Shown: positions 47,972-59,130 of the stretch, piece by piece
How the letters are laid out: every line of letters begins with the position of its first letter
Numbering within the stretch: the stretch's first letter is position 1
NCBI GenBank assembly: GCA_026874595.1
Contig: CM049309.1
Coordinates: forward strand, 92,030,723 to 92,094,722
DNA length: 64,000 bases
Direction: 5' to 3'
DNA from: Sipunculus nudus
Taxonomy: Eukaryota > Annelida > Sipuncula > Golfingiida > Sipunculidae
Program-made: the position numbers and the translations under genes
The notes under the pieces: model-generated
What the model was told of the DNA's origin: nothing
What the model saw: only the letters and a program-made list of their open reading frames with translations
Databases searched by the model: none

Positions 47972-48945
47972 TTACCAAATCCCTAAGATCTTAATCGCAT
48001 CTTTATGTAAATTGGTCCATTTAAAATCTCTTGTATAAATTGGACTTGCGTTCATCCTTCCAATATAAGCTGCTTCACACTTATTTGAATTTATTCCAAT
48101 TGACGAACCTTTAGCAAACTTGTCAAGTATATCTTTGATTTCTAACATAGAAGCGAGGTCCTTCAGGAAAAAAGTAGTATCGTCAGCGAAGAGACATTGT
48201 TTAATTTCAGTTTCATTTATATTAAATCCAGAAACGCGAACACATAATGCAAGGACCTCTATCACAAGCAGGAATAAATACGGTGCCAAAGGATCCCCCT
48301 GCCTTGTTCCTCTCTCCAATTTAAAATATCCTGTAGTGTATCCATTATTTATAATGCAGCTTTCAAGATTGTTGTGTAGCAATTTAATCCATGTGAGAAA
48401 ATTTTGGCCAAAACCAAATTTTTCCAGTGTGGCAAAAAGAAAACTATGATCTATGGAATCAAATGCTGCGGCAAAATCGACTGCTAACATAATGGCGCTT
48501 TTGTTTTCAAATTTAGAATATTCTATAATATCACTTATCAACCGATTTGAATGTGATATTCGCCGACCTTTAATAAAAGCTGTCTGGTCATTACCAATTA
48601 ACTGTGAAATGACTTTTTTTAATCTTTCTACTAGTATTTTACTTCAAACCTTTACGTCAACATTCAATGAACTTATTGGTCTCCACGACGATAAATATCT
48701 AGTATCCTTACCAGGCTTTTCGATAAGTGTTATGACAGCTTGTCGCTGACTTGTCGTTAATTCCCCTTCTGTGAAGCATTTATTTAAGCATAGGACAAGA
48801 TCATCACACAAAATATCAAAAAGGATCAAGTAGAATTCTTTTGGTAAGCCATCATTCCCTGGTGTTTTATTACTTTTCATTCCTTTCAAAACTCTTAATA
48901 TTTCATCTTTACTTATTTTACCATCACAGTTACATATTTCTGTCT
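47972..48945 (-). pseudogene. LINE ORF2 reverse transcriptase domain
   Basis: RT blocks in order: KSNKTPGNDGLPKEFY, SSWRPISSLNVDVKV, (TGA stop at 48644), DQTAFIKGRRI, LAVDFAAAFDSIDHSFL (block A with catalytic Asp), RGTRQGDPLAPYLFLLVIEV (block B), CLFADDTTFF (block C, FADD catalytic pair) and KILGI (block E). The frame is the same on both sides of the TGA. It stops at 47972 just after block E. Confidence 0.95.
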
Positions 48946-49470
48946 GAGATAAGAAGGAAAAGATATATTAGAAAGAAATTTATCATGGTCAGTATAAGAA
49001 ACCAATTTCCTAGTATATTTTTCTTCATATGAGAGTTTTATGTGAGACATTATCTCTTTTTGGTCTGTCAATTCTTTTTCGTCGCTGATTAGTTTGTATA
49101 TTGTTGATTTTGATTTGTTTCTCTTCTCCATGTTAAGAAAAAGTTTTGAAGATCTTTCACCCTCCTCAAACCATTGAACTCTAGATCGTACAATCTGGCC
49201 TTGTGTTAAATGTTCATAATACTGTTCCAATTCACTCTTTAGTATGTCATATTCTTCCATGTTGACTGGCTTCATTGAGGATAAATTTTGTTCCGCCTGT
49301 GCAAGTTTTTTCTCAAGATTTTGGATATTTTCACGATCTTTGTTTCGTTTTTGCTTTGAGAAGCGTATAGAGATCTCTTTAATTTTAAATTTAAGATACT
49401 CCCACCAAGCCTTTTCATCCATTTGACCTTTATGTGTTATTTTTAACTGATTAATATTTTCTATTATACA
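48946..49470 (-). pseudogene. LINE ORF2 linker region
   Basis: Charged coiled-coil-like sequence (NLEKKLAQAEQNL, ILKSELEQYYEHL) followed by the well-conserved pre-RT motif RSRVQWFEEGERSSKLFLN and MEKRNKS. It is in the same frame as the endonuclease. A frameshift near 48945 moves the frame before the GKISKDEILRVLKGMKSN segment. Confidence 0.88.
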
Positions 49471-50268
49471 TTATTTGTATTCGTTATCTTTTAGCAGAGA
49501 TATATTCAACTTCCAATGCGAGGGACCATGTTCATAATTCAGTACAGTGTTAACTGTGCATATAACTGCAGAATGATCAGTTTGAATCGCAGGTATAATT
49601 TCTATATCTTTTATATGGGCATTCAGAGAACCTGCGACAAATATATAATCAAGTCGCCTTTGTCTAACTGGATTTTTCGATCGCCATGTATATTGATATA
49701 TATCCGGGTTTTGCAACCTCCACAGGTCAACTAAATCATACTCACACAGAATAGATCTTAGCATGTTTGATGAAGTAAGTGACCTTTTGACATTCCCAGT
49801 GTCTGTGTCAAATTTTGACAAACATAAGTTTAGATCACCTCCCCAGATTATCTGTGTTTCAGAATCCATGTTTAGGTTTTTTAATAAGTTTGAAAAATCA
49901 GTTAAGAACGATACACGTTCTGTTTTAGTTTTAGGAGCGTATGTGTTAATCAAAATATAATGATTACCCTGAACCACAGCTTTCAAAATTAAATAACGAC
50001 CATTAGCATCAGCATGCTTATACAATTCTTTAAACTGTAAATTTTCACCCACCATATTAACAACACCCCTTGCATTATTAGTTCCATGAGAAAAATAAAT
50101 TGAACCAGACCATTCTTTTTGCCAACACTCCTCTACATGTGTTGTACAATGGGCTTCTTGTAGGAAAATAATACTCTCAGACCCACCTCTATTCGACAAC
50201 CAACTGTTGATTTCTAGTCTTTTCTTTTTTCTACCCAAACCTCTTACATTTAATGTAATATTGAAAAT
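49471..50268 (-). pseudogene. LINE ORF2 N-terminus: APE-type endonuclease
   Basis: It opens with ITLNVRGLG (catalytic Asn motif), followed by FLQEAH (catalytic Glu), GGDLNL (Asp/Asn motif), RRLDYIF and QTDHSAV (catalytic Asp-His pair), the full set of APE-like endonuclease motifs. The ATG is missing: the frame is open only from a TAA at 50269-50271. It ends at an in-frame TAA (49471-49473), after which the same frame continues into the linker. The enzyme would nick target DNA for target-primed reverse transcription. Confidence 0.92.
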
Positions 50269-51860
50269 TTACCTGTGGCTATTATTTTCATGTATGATAA
50301 ATGTTATAGGGAAAGCACCATCATAGATTTTCACAAACCTTAGTCTTTCCATAACCTGATTGTCAAGAACATCATGATCTCAATTCGATGCGATCTCAAT
50401 TCCATCCACTCTAATGTGAAATATTTCTTTAGCAAGTCTCTCAGTCAAATGAAAAATAAAAATCAAAACCAGCGCAAAACGTGCACATAGCATAGCAAGT
50501 ACAATGTAAATTGTATTTATAAGCTAGTTAAGTATATATATATATTTGGCGCTATTCGAGTGGCTTATGCTGTTAACTCGCTAAATATATTGCTGGATTG
50601 GATTATATAAGGGTTATAAAAAAGAAAAGTAAAGCTATTCTCTATTCAAGTGTGAAGATTGGCACAAGTATATATATTTTTATTGTTCGGCCAACTGAAT
50701 GCCCTTAGTTTCGTAACACATAAGTTATAACGTTTTATATCTAGTTAATATGCATATTGTTCAATATTGTATTTGCATATATTTTTGTTGATCCAATTGT
50801 TGTTCTAGTTTCAACAGCAGATTTAGAATATTACTGTGTTAGTGTATTACCTAACTGTAGATTATACCTTTGCTTTAAAAATGTTATTGACTCAAATTTT
50901 ATATTAATTATAAATACAGGGCAGTGACTAAACGATATTCTCAAATAATCAATCCTAAAATAAAGCAAATTTAAGCAACACAGGATTCTCTTTTTACGCA
51001 GGTCTCTAATAAATATCTCTCTATAAGTGATATCAGAAAAATTGAACAGTAACACGGATTTCAATCCGTTGAATCTGTAAGTGTTTAATGTTCAGGACTA
51101 CCAACAAGGTTAATCGGAAGTCGTCTTCTGTTATTTCATTTACACTCCTCCTACTCGGACAAACACTGCAAGAACGCTCAAAGCATGATCCGCAATAAAT
51201 GTGAAGTTAGGGCGCGCTCTCCATCACTGAAGCTGATGTTTACAGCAATAACGGGATATACCCGGTCATGTTTGTGACGATGCCTGCGGTGAGATAATGA
51301 TCATTTACTGGTGAATCAGATGATTGAGAGTAATAGTGGTTTATTTCAGTGCATAAAGAGAGAAAGTATAAAACTCCGAGCGGCTCATGCTGATCCTTAT
51401 GGGACCGTCAGATGATGACGTTGTTATATCATACAGAAGAAGGCTGCATGTGTGTCAGTTTTATTTATAGCGAAATTAAAAGAGCTGCGTATTTAATCAT
51501 CTCAACATTTGTGTGTTGTATCATGACATGTTAGATAATACATAGATATATTGTATATGATTCACGGATATGTTCATGGGATATCCTCATAATATAACAA
51601 CTTAATTACAAATGTTATTTCACTGAAAATCCATGCATAATGTTTGTTTTATACCGAAAGATGACACTTTTACGTTCTCTATATTACCAAACGTGTCCTA
51701 GTCAACTCGCGCAAGGACAAAACGTCAGGATAAACAATGATAATGTAAATGTCACAGAACATATCACAGGACAAAAAAAAAGTCAAATGAAAATGCGATA
51801 TATATGCATCTTACACTTGTAGATATGGTGGCTGCGGTGACTGATTTAGGATTCAGAAAT
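50269..51860. other. Intron 2; possible LINE 5' region, nothing decisive
   Basis: AT-rich sequence upstream of the LINE ORF2 on its own strand. A 77-codon - strand frame at 50831-51064 has no RRM or zinc-knuckle motif, so an ORF1 cannot be claimed. Confidence 0.4.
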
Positions 51861-51955
51861 AAATCTCGAGTCTTTATTTCGAGATCTTGAAAACTTTTTT
51901 TCGAGATCATTTATTTCGAGATCTTAAGATAATTAATCTCAAGATCTCAAAAAAA
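51861..51955. repeat. TTTATTTCGAGATCTT direct and inverted repeats
   Basis: TTTATTTCGAGATCTT occurs at about 51873 and 51910. An inverted, partial version (AATCTCAAGATCTCAAAAAAA) follows at about 51934, and more CGAGATC/AGATCTC pieces lie near 52308-52345. It looks like the end of a dispersed element that can fold on itself. Confidence 0.7.
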
Positions 51956-54889
51956 TGTTCATCCCATTTTTAGCAAAAAAATACTTATACTAAGAATTTT
52001 AAAAAATTAATATATGTCTCAATGACTAGCAGTTATAATTTAAAGTCTGGTATCATTTGACAGACGCCGGACAAAGATTCCTATAACTAATGTCAAGGTT
52101 ACCTCAAGTCAACTGATCTAATTATAAATTTTTCAAATGGAAGAATAAATTATTCAAATCATCTCGGTCACAGTTCATCATGATTTTCTTTCTATTATCT
52201 TCTCTATTTCTGTCTTATAAACAACTGATTTTGGTAGAACCCAAACGAGATCAGTATGACTGACCCCGTTTGTGTTATTCTCGATAACTTTCACCTATAA
52301 TTTATATCGAGATCAGGAGATGATTTGTTTCTAGATCTCAGAATAATACTCAAGAACCCATTGTGCATTACAGCAACCACATTTTATACATATGAGACGT
52401 ATAACGCGATGACTTACAAATACGATCTAAATATCTCCAGATAAGGCTTCAGCAAATAATAGCAAATTTTACGGGGACATAATCAGTTTTATCCTAGGAT
52501 ATATGCAGTGGTTGAGGAATAATCCTGATATAAACATTCCGGTTGAATCGTGTACTCGTTCATACACAGCGAGGCTCCACAGGCGTCACTGATTCCGCTT
52601 TTCTCAATCCTTTATCTGTTACTGTTTTTCTACGGTCAATGCATTTAGTAAGTTGATCATTAAACATTCGTTATAAAATCGTATCTCCACATTCACTTTT
52701 CTTCGCAGCAATATAGTGTATCCAATTAACGGAGCCTATTATTACAGACCACGTGGCTGAACTTTGTAACATTATGAATTGCTTTCTGATTACCTTGGTA
52801 GCCCTAACGAACCATGGAAATACACAGGCGGCAGACTTTGTATCCAAGACAGTTAAACTGTTGTAAATAGCTCATAACTACAATAAATCAACGATGTAAG
52901 AACTCAATAAACCACGACAGCTCACGGACGTCATCAGTCTTATGATAATGGTTTAAAAGATGCTTGCCTTTAAAGATTCTGTGGGGGCACTTCTTATTTA
53001 ACTTGAATGAAAACAGACAAATTTAAAAAATAACCATTTCGGTTAAGAAACTGGTCTAAATATGGATATTAATTAAAAATTTCACACATTTTCCTTAAAT
53101 TTTATCTTATTCCCTCCCTATCTTTTCGGCCATATGCATTATACAACGATTTCATTTTACAGCTTGGTAAGTGCTTTTTAATGAGCGATGTGGGGTCAGG
53201 AATCTCTGTCACAGTGATGCAGTTTATTTCAAAGTTTACTTCAAACCCACCTGATCAAATATGGAATATCATGATAATTTTAAACTAAACGGACATACCA
53301 CAAAGCCATACCATTTTCAAATTTAGAATTCTTAAAGTTATAGAAGCAAGTTATTCTCAACAAAGAACCAAGACGTTATATTAAGGAGGATGTGTAGTAA
53401 TAATAGTAACTAGATGCACCCGTGGAAACGGTTCTATACATGATAAATAGTTAATAATGAGCCTTAAGTAACTGAATGTCGCATATTTTAATCCTGCGAT
53501 TTTTGCAGGGACTGTTTTTCATGACAAAAAGATCACTAGTGCTAGGATTCTCCTGGAAACCCTGTCTTCTTTAAAAAAAAAACCCTGCAAATAATGGCAA
53601 ATTGTGTTTTCAAGAAATCAAACAAAGAAGTATAGACGTGAGGCATATTTAGGGTGTACGAATTTTGCGTGGGAATGTTTTTTTTCTGCTTCCGCTAAAC
53701 AACATGGGCACGATATTATCATTGCCGGAGTGATGGTGATTGTATATATATAAGCCATCTATACTTTCAAAATAATCTGAAGAAATTATATGACTGTATA
53801 TAGAACAGTGAAGTTTATGAAATATAAATGGTTAAATTGAAGCCCAAAGTATATCGCGAATAACGATGTTTATAGTTGTCAGTTGATGAAAGTTTTGGGT
53901 ATGATAACAAATACATATATGTCATTGATGGTTCTTGCATGCGAAATAGCAGAAAAATTTAAAGCTGCCAATATGGAATAGTATCCTACATTATTAAATG
54001 CTTGAGTTTTGTTGATTGACATCAGAATGATCGAATGCTGATGATGGTAACAGATAAACGGCAGGTTTACATTCTTTGGTAGAAGTCCATACCAAAGAAA
54101 TAACCTTAGCCTTGGTTCGTTGCTTTGTCTCAAGTAAAATTAACGCAAAAAGGTATATCCGGATTTTTCAGAAAAATTGCAGAGGGTAAGCAAAAAACCG
54201 TTTGAGTAATCCGTTAAATTTCGGAGGTAATCAGAATAAACGTAATATATTTTTTCCTAACATACCATTATGACCAGAAACCGGGTCACTGAAGCGTAAC
54301 AGTGTTTATACATGAAAAGGGTACACTTGAACTCACGACTGATGAGATTCTGATGGACGCTTTTAGGCTCCGACTGCAGAATTTAGTTGGTTAATAGAAT
54401 CCTTTATCAGTAAAGATGTACCGGCACGGTAATGTATCTTCATGTTTCAAAGTCCCTGGAGATTGCGGATCCTAAAAAAATGTGCATCCCCCACCCCCAC
54501 TGCAAAAAAAAAAAAACAAAAAAAAACTGGATGAACTTTTGAAACCGTAGTTATAATGAAAATATATTTATGAATATATATTAATCGACATACCTTTAAA
54601 CCCATAAAAAGTCAAACAGTGGTCGTGTTACTGGTCGAACCAAACTGAAAGGCCCTCCCATTGAAAGCGTATGTGGTCTCTATTATGAGTTAAAATGCTT
54701 CACTTTCTTTTGAGGGAAGTACCGGGATCAGTGGGGATACCTGTGACCGCGTATTGCACAAAACCCTGTGTGTCCGGTGAACTCGAAATGCAAGAAAATC
54801 CCCCAAGTCGCCTCCTGAAAAAAAAGTGACCGACGTGGGGGACGTTAAAGCTCAAAAGAATTAGGGGCACCTATTAGGGGAATATATTA
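51956..54889. other. Intron 2, unannotated
   Basis: No supported gene or RNA. Poly(A)-rich interruptions occur near 53570 and 54505. Confidence 0.45.
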
Positions 54890-55600
54890 TTAGGGCCCCG
54901 CTTGACAAGCGGTGCCCTATAGTGATCACCGTGTCAGTCCGTCCTTCCGTCAGTGACACTTTCTTTCGCGCGCGATAACTCAACAAAAACATACTGCAGC
55001 TTTCCCAAATTCACAGGGATGATTGGTACCTATGAGGGCTCCAGATCTATTGAATAACAGACCTCTCTGAATTCCAATATGGCCGCCACAGCCCCTATCC
55101 TGATTTTCTTTCGCGCGCGATAACTCAACAACAATCTACTGCAGCTTTACCAAATTCACAGGGATGATTTGAACCAATGAGGCAATGAGGGCTCCAGACC
55201 TATTGAAACCAGACCTCTCTTAATTCCAATATGGCCGCCACAGCCCGATCGCTGATTTTCTTTCGCAGACGACAAGTCAATAACAACATTACTGCAGCTC
55301 TCCAATTTCACAGGGATCACTCGTGCCTATGACTCTACCAAACCTATTGATATACAGACTTGCTCAAAATCAAATATGGCTAACAGGCTACATTCAGTGT
55401 TTTTCTATTGCACGTTTTTGTCAGACAAATCTTCTTTAATATCATTTGATTATTTTTCCCTCATGCATATTGATAAAAACCTGTTTCTGTTTGTCATATT
55501 TTTCAAATTTAAACTTGATTTTTCACCCACATGTAAACTAGTCCAGCACTAGCGGAAGCGCGGGGCCCTCTGAGGACTATTGTCTGACCACATCTAGTTA
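54890..55600 (+). mobile_element. Third tandem-core dispersed repeat (GCGCGATAACTCAAC type)
   Basis: It starts at an imperfect GC-rich palindrome (AGGGCCCCGCTTGACAAGCGG), then GTCAGTCCGTCCTTCCGTCAG, then three core units of about 147-153 bp beginning TTTCTTTCGCGCGCGATAAC (54961, 55104, and 55257 diverged). Each unit has TACTGCAGCTT, TTCACAGGGATGA, CCTATTGAA and ATTCCAATATGGCCGCCACA. It ends GCGGAAGCGCGGGGCCCTCTGAGG. It is unrelated in sequence to the other two tandem-core families but has the same plan. It lies directly upstream of the first HYR exon. Confidence 0.8.
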
Positions 55601-55782
55601 AATATGCAGCTTAATAGGGCATAATTCCGTTAAATAAAACGATTTCGTCCTAGAAGACAACACAAGTAAGTAAGCCTTTGTCTAGAATAATCCAACCGTT
55701 TATTAATTATATAGATAGAATTTTAATAGATATATAATTTAATGTATCTTCATTAATCATGTAAATTATTTGTTCTTTCCAG

Positions 55783-55900
55783 CAATTGTTCGCATCACGT
55801 GCCCACCAAATAAATACGAGACAGCTGCCCAACGGTCAACATCTGCTATCGTCGCCTGGAACCAATCAGAGTTTCGCTTGCAATCAACTAATCCAATCGC
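55783..55900 (+). CDS. Exon 3: first half of HYR domain
   Basis: The exon is bounded by the acceptor TTGTTCTTTCCAG and donor CGC|GTAAGT. In phase 1 it reads AIVRITCPPNKYE ... STSAIVAWNQSEFRLQSTNPIA. The CPPN start and the xAxVxW strand match the hyalin repeat (HYR) pattern, an Ig-like extracellular module found in proteins such as SRPX, SVEP1 and hyalin that takes part in adhesion. The exon ends in phase 2 and is completed in frame by 58988-59130. Length is 118 bp (2 + 38 codons + 2). Phase 1 at its 5' end matches the micro-exon at 22251. No in-frame stop is present. Confidence 0.85.
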
Positions 55901-56701
55901 GTAAGTTCTTACATTATCAATTTATTGTCAGTCGTGTAATCCCTGTATAGGACTGCATTGAGAATTTTTCAATATTAAAAGACCTGTCTGTGTCTACCCC
56001 GATCACGGCCCAATGTTCAGGGCGATGAATATAACGGACAAACAATCCCAAACAGCCCGTCTGAAGTGGGATCTGAATGCCGTCGGAAATCGGCAACACG
56101 ATGTCCACTTTACCTAATATAGTCGTTTCCATTTATTCCATGAATCCATAAAGCCTTCTTTTTTTTAACAGTAAATTTTATGTTTCATTTTCTTCCATAT
56201 ATCCAAAGAAGAATAATTAACCTAGTTTTCATGAAAATCAATAAGTGATTTGGTTACTGACTGTCAGTACAACCTGTATTATAGGGCACTAGACAAAAGG
56301 AAATTGGAGAAAACGCCAATAGAACAATACCTCCTTGGTAAACAGTTGAACATCTGTTTACGATATAGCCTCTTAGCCTTGACCTTCAAGTTTATTCCGA
56401 GTGACCACAACAGTGACCTCACTTTATCAACTCAGATTAATTCTAGACTCAGAAAAATTCTTAACTTTACATCACATGTAATACTCAAATGTTATGTTGT
56501 CTACAAAGTTTGCAAATGAGATGATTTTACTTAGGTTATTTGAAAACTAAAGAACTGAAATTGATTTAATATTACCGGAGAAAGTTAAACCATATGAGGA
56601 ATAATCTTAGAAGGGTAATAGGTATGTTGATTTTTTTTGTTTTGTGATTACACTATGTAAAACCCTGCCCAGATAAAAAATTCTACCGTCTTTAAATATG
56701 A
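55901..56701 (+). other. Intron 3, left part; nothing recognised
   Basis: Short open frames on both strands without domains. No RNA or repeat seen. Confidence 0.5.
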
Positions 56702-57714
56702 TTGTTGTCCCCCGCTCCGCGGATGCGGGGGACATTGATTTGGGTTTGTCCGTCTGTCTGTCTCTCTGTCCGTCCGTCAGGTTTCGTTTCCGTGGATAAC
56801 TTTCCTAAATATTATCTGATTTCATCCAAATTTGGGACAGTGATTGCTCTAATGCATACCTTGGTTGGGATTGGTTTTGGAGTTTCTGGCTTCTGTCTGT
56901 CTGTCTGTCGTTTGTCTGTGTCTGTCAGGTTTTCTTTTCTGTGCGATAACTTTCCTAAATATTATCCAATTTCATTCAAATTTTGGTCAGTGATTGGTCT
57001 CATGCTTACGTTAGTTGGGATTGGTTTTGGAGTGTCTGGCTTCTGTTTATGTGTCTGTCACTTTGTCTGTCCATCCGTCAAATTTCGTTTTCGTGGGATA
57101 ATTTTCCTCAATATTATCCGATTTCATATAAATTTTAGTCAGTGATTCCTCTCATGCTTACCTTGGTTGGGATTGGTTTTGGAGTGTCTAGCATCTGTCT
57201 GTCTGTCTGTCACTCTGTCTCTCCGTCTGTCAGGTTTTCGTGTCAGTGTCATTACTTTCCTAAATATTATCTGATTTCAATCAAATTTTGGTCAGTGATT
57301 GCTTTCATGCTTACTTTGGTTGGGATTGGTTTTGGAGTGTCTGGCATCTGTCTGTCTGTCTCTCTGTCACTCTGTTTTTCGGCCACTTTGTCTGTCTGTC
57401 TGTCAGGATTTCATGCTCTAATGCATACCTTGGTTGGGATTGGTTTTGGAGTGTCTGGCTTCTGTCTGTCTGTCTGCCCTTTTCTGTGTCTGTCAGGTTT
57501 TCGTTTCTGTGCAATAACTTTCCTAAATTTTATCCGATTTCATTCAAATTTTGGTCAGACATTGCTCTCATGCATACCTTGGTTGGGATTAGTTTTGGAG
57601 TGTCTGGCTTCTGTCTGCCTGTCTGTCACTCTGTCTGTTCGTCCTTTATCAAGCATGAAAAACAACAAGATCTCGAAGCGGGGGACATTAATTCCACGAA
57701 TTTGCTTGTTATAG
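56702..57714 (+). mobile_element. CTGT-rich tandem-core element, copy 2 (about six core units)
   Basis: The head TTGTTGTCCCCCGCTCCGCG + GATGCGGGGGACATT folds into a perfect 9-bp stem. Then come GGGTTTGTCCGTCTGTCTG and core units spaced about 147-153 bp, with the ACTTTCCTAAATATTATC segment near 56803, 56949, 57097 (TTTTCCTCAATATT variant), 57251 and 57521. One unit near 57405 lacks that segment. It ends AGCGGGGGACATTAATTCCA + CGAATTTGCTTGTTATA, as in copy 1 at 23927-24697. ORFs of 147-190 codons with repeated VGIGFGVSGF are repeat-derived. It is inserted within intron 3, between the two halves of the HYR domain. Confidence 0.88.
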
Positions 57715-58987
57715 AAATGTATACGCTTTGCTCCGTTGCTGAATCTTGCATTATTATGCTCTCACATGTGTATATGTAACAGTTATACCCATTACTTGTC
57801 ATGCCCTGCAGGTACATCAATAAATCATGTAATTTATTATCATATACAGAATTATATGTTATGAACATATTGTAACCAAGTTAAATTCCCATGAATCTGA
57901 AATGTTAGCGTTGCTACCGTGTGAAAATTACACATTCCTGTCCAGAGCTGGCCCCCTAATTAAAGCCGTGGCTTTTTTTTCATATTTGATGTTAATATAA
58001 CTTCTGTAACCGCCATATATTCAGTTGTTAAAGCTGCATGTTTTATTACTAAGAGAAACCACTAGAAACGGGGATAAATTTGAGTGAAAATTTTTATATA
58101 GCTGTAAAATACTGATTATGTCGGGAGAGTGTGCAGCTTTGTCGTAATGAGAACTCTACAAAGTGGTTACAAATCAAAGGTTTCCATGAAAGCACATGGA
58201 TGCCCTCACATTTGGCCTCGGGACGTACAGAATTTAAATCATACTGGTTGCCTCCCGTAGCATGGGAAATTGTGCCGTAACTGCGTCCTAACCCATACAT
58301 CTCCGTGCCAGAGCTGTAAATGTTCACAGTATGATTTCTTTGACATTGGTAGATATTTATTGTTATATCAAACAGAATTTCGGAGAACACTAATTTACGG
58401 TGAAAACTCTCCTAGGAATCATATTATATCTGATCATATTGTGATTGCAGTTATGATCACTATATCCAAGGAGTGCGTGTGATGAAATAATGATCTCAAA
58501 TCTCTAATTATAAAAGAGCTAGTGTATTTGAGTATATTTGTATTAAAAAAGTATATTTGTATGATTTTTTTAAAGCTGCCCTGAGATAATCAGGGAATCT
58601 GTTTGAATTCTATTTCGCATCTTTCCTATACAATTAATTCAGTTAATTATAAATTGCCAGTTCCTTTTCGAATAACTCTTTTTAGTACTGGGTTGAATGG
58701 TTTTGAAGTTTTGAACTGCGTACCAATTGTAAGAGATTGAATAGACTGTTTATGAGGCTTGATCATCCTATTTGTGGAACACCACTCTCCAAACAGACGG
58801 GGTCGACCTTCCACTCTGCTTCAAAGACTACCGTCACAGGGGGTGTTCCTGCTCTGGGGGTTTAAGGAACAAGAAGGGCCGACAGTGGCAACTATCCCGT
58901 CCCTGACCCCTGTCTGCCGGGGTGCAAAAATCCCCGGCGTAAAGAAGTGTATAGTGTAGGGTAATTGTCTCTGTGTTTTTGTTTCAG
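57715..58987 (+). other. Intron 3, right part, ending in acceptor
   Basis: Mostly AT-rich, GC-richer after 58790. It ends with the acceptor TTGTCTCTGTGTTTTTGTTTCAG directly before exon 4. No other feature recognised. Confidence 0.5.
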
Positions 58988-59130
58988 TAATATCTACCAG
59001 ACCATTCCCAATTATGGAGCCGAGGCCACCTACACAAGTACATTCCAAGAAGGCCGCCACACTGTGGAGTACCGCGCCCAAGACGTGAGCGGCAATTTCC
59101 ACAGTTGTACGTTTTCAGTGATTGTGTCGG
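58988..59130 (+). CDS. Exon 4: second half of HYR domain
   Basis: The acceptor GTTTTTGTTTCAG and donor TCGG|GTAAGT bound 143 bp (1 + 47 codons + 1). Joined to the GC left over from exon 3 it reads A-NIYQTIPNYG, then FQEGRHTVEYRAQDVSGN, then CTFSVIVS. GxHxVxYxAxDxSGN followed by CxFxVxV is the diagnostic C-terminal half of a HYR domain, so the two exons form one complete module of about 80 residues. The two cysteines (CPP in exon 3, CTF here) are the pair usually present. It ends in phase 1, matching the first sushi exon. It is a secreted/extracellular module and probably structural. Confidence 0.92.

Larger units (their letters stand above)
46514..50268 (-). mobile_element. L1/Tx1-type non-LTR retrotransposon, nearly full-length ORF2, inactivated
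   Basis: On the - strand, endonuclease, linker, reverse transcriptase and Cys/His C-terminal segments follow each other over 3.75 kb in the order typical of L1-superfamily ORF2. The reading frame is broken by in-frame stops at 49471, 48644, 47972 (and one more just after), and 46930, and by frameshifts near 48945, between 47558 and 47523, and near 46830. Most of the protein is still readable, so the copy is recent enough to align but dead. No ORF1 was recognised upstream (50280-51070). The element lies in antisense orientation to the HYR/sushi gene. Family placement (APE-type endonuclease, FADD RT, CCHC-like C-terminus) is from motif knowledge; Tx1 versus L1 clade is not resolved. Confidence 0.93.

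Noticed and set aside
48120-48749. + strand ORFs of about 100 codons over the LINE
   Set aside because: Shadows of the - strand RT coding sequence, which shows all RT motifs.
56702-57779. Large ORFs with repeated GIGFGVSGFCLSVC
   Set aside because: Products of the CTGT-rich tandem core; the same peptide appears in the inverted copy at 24 kb.
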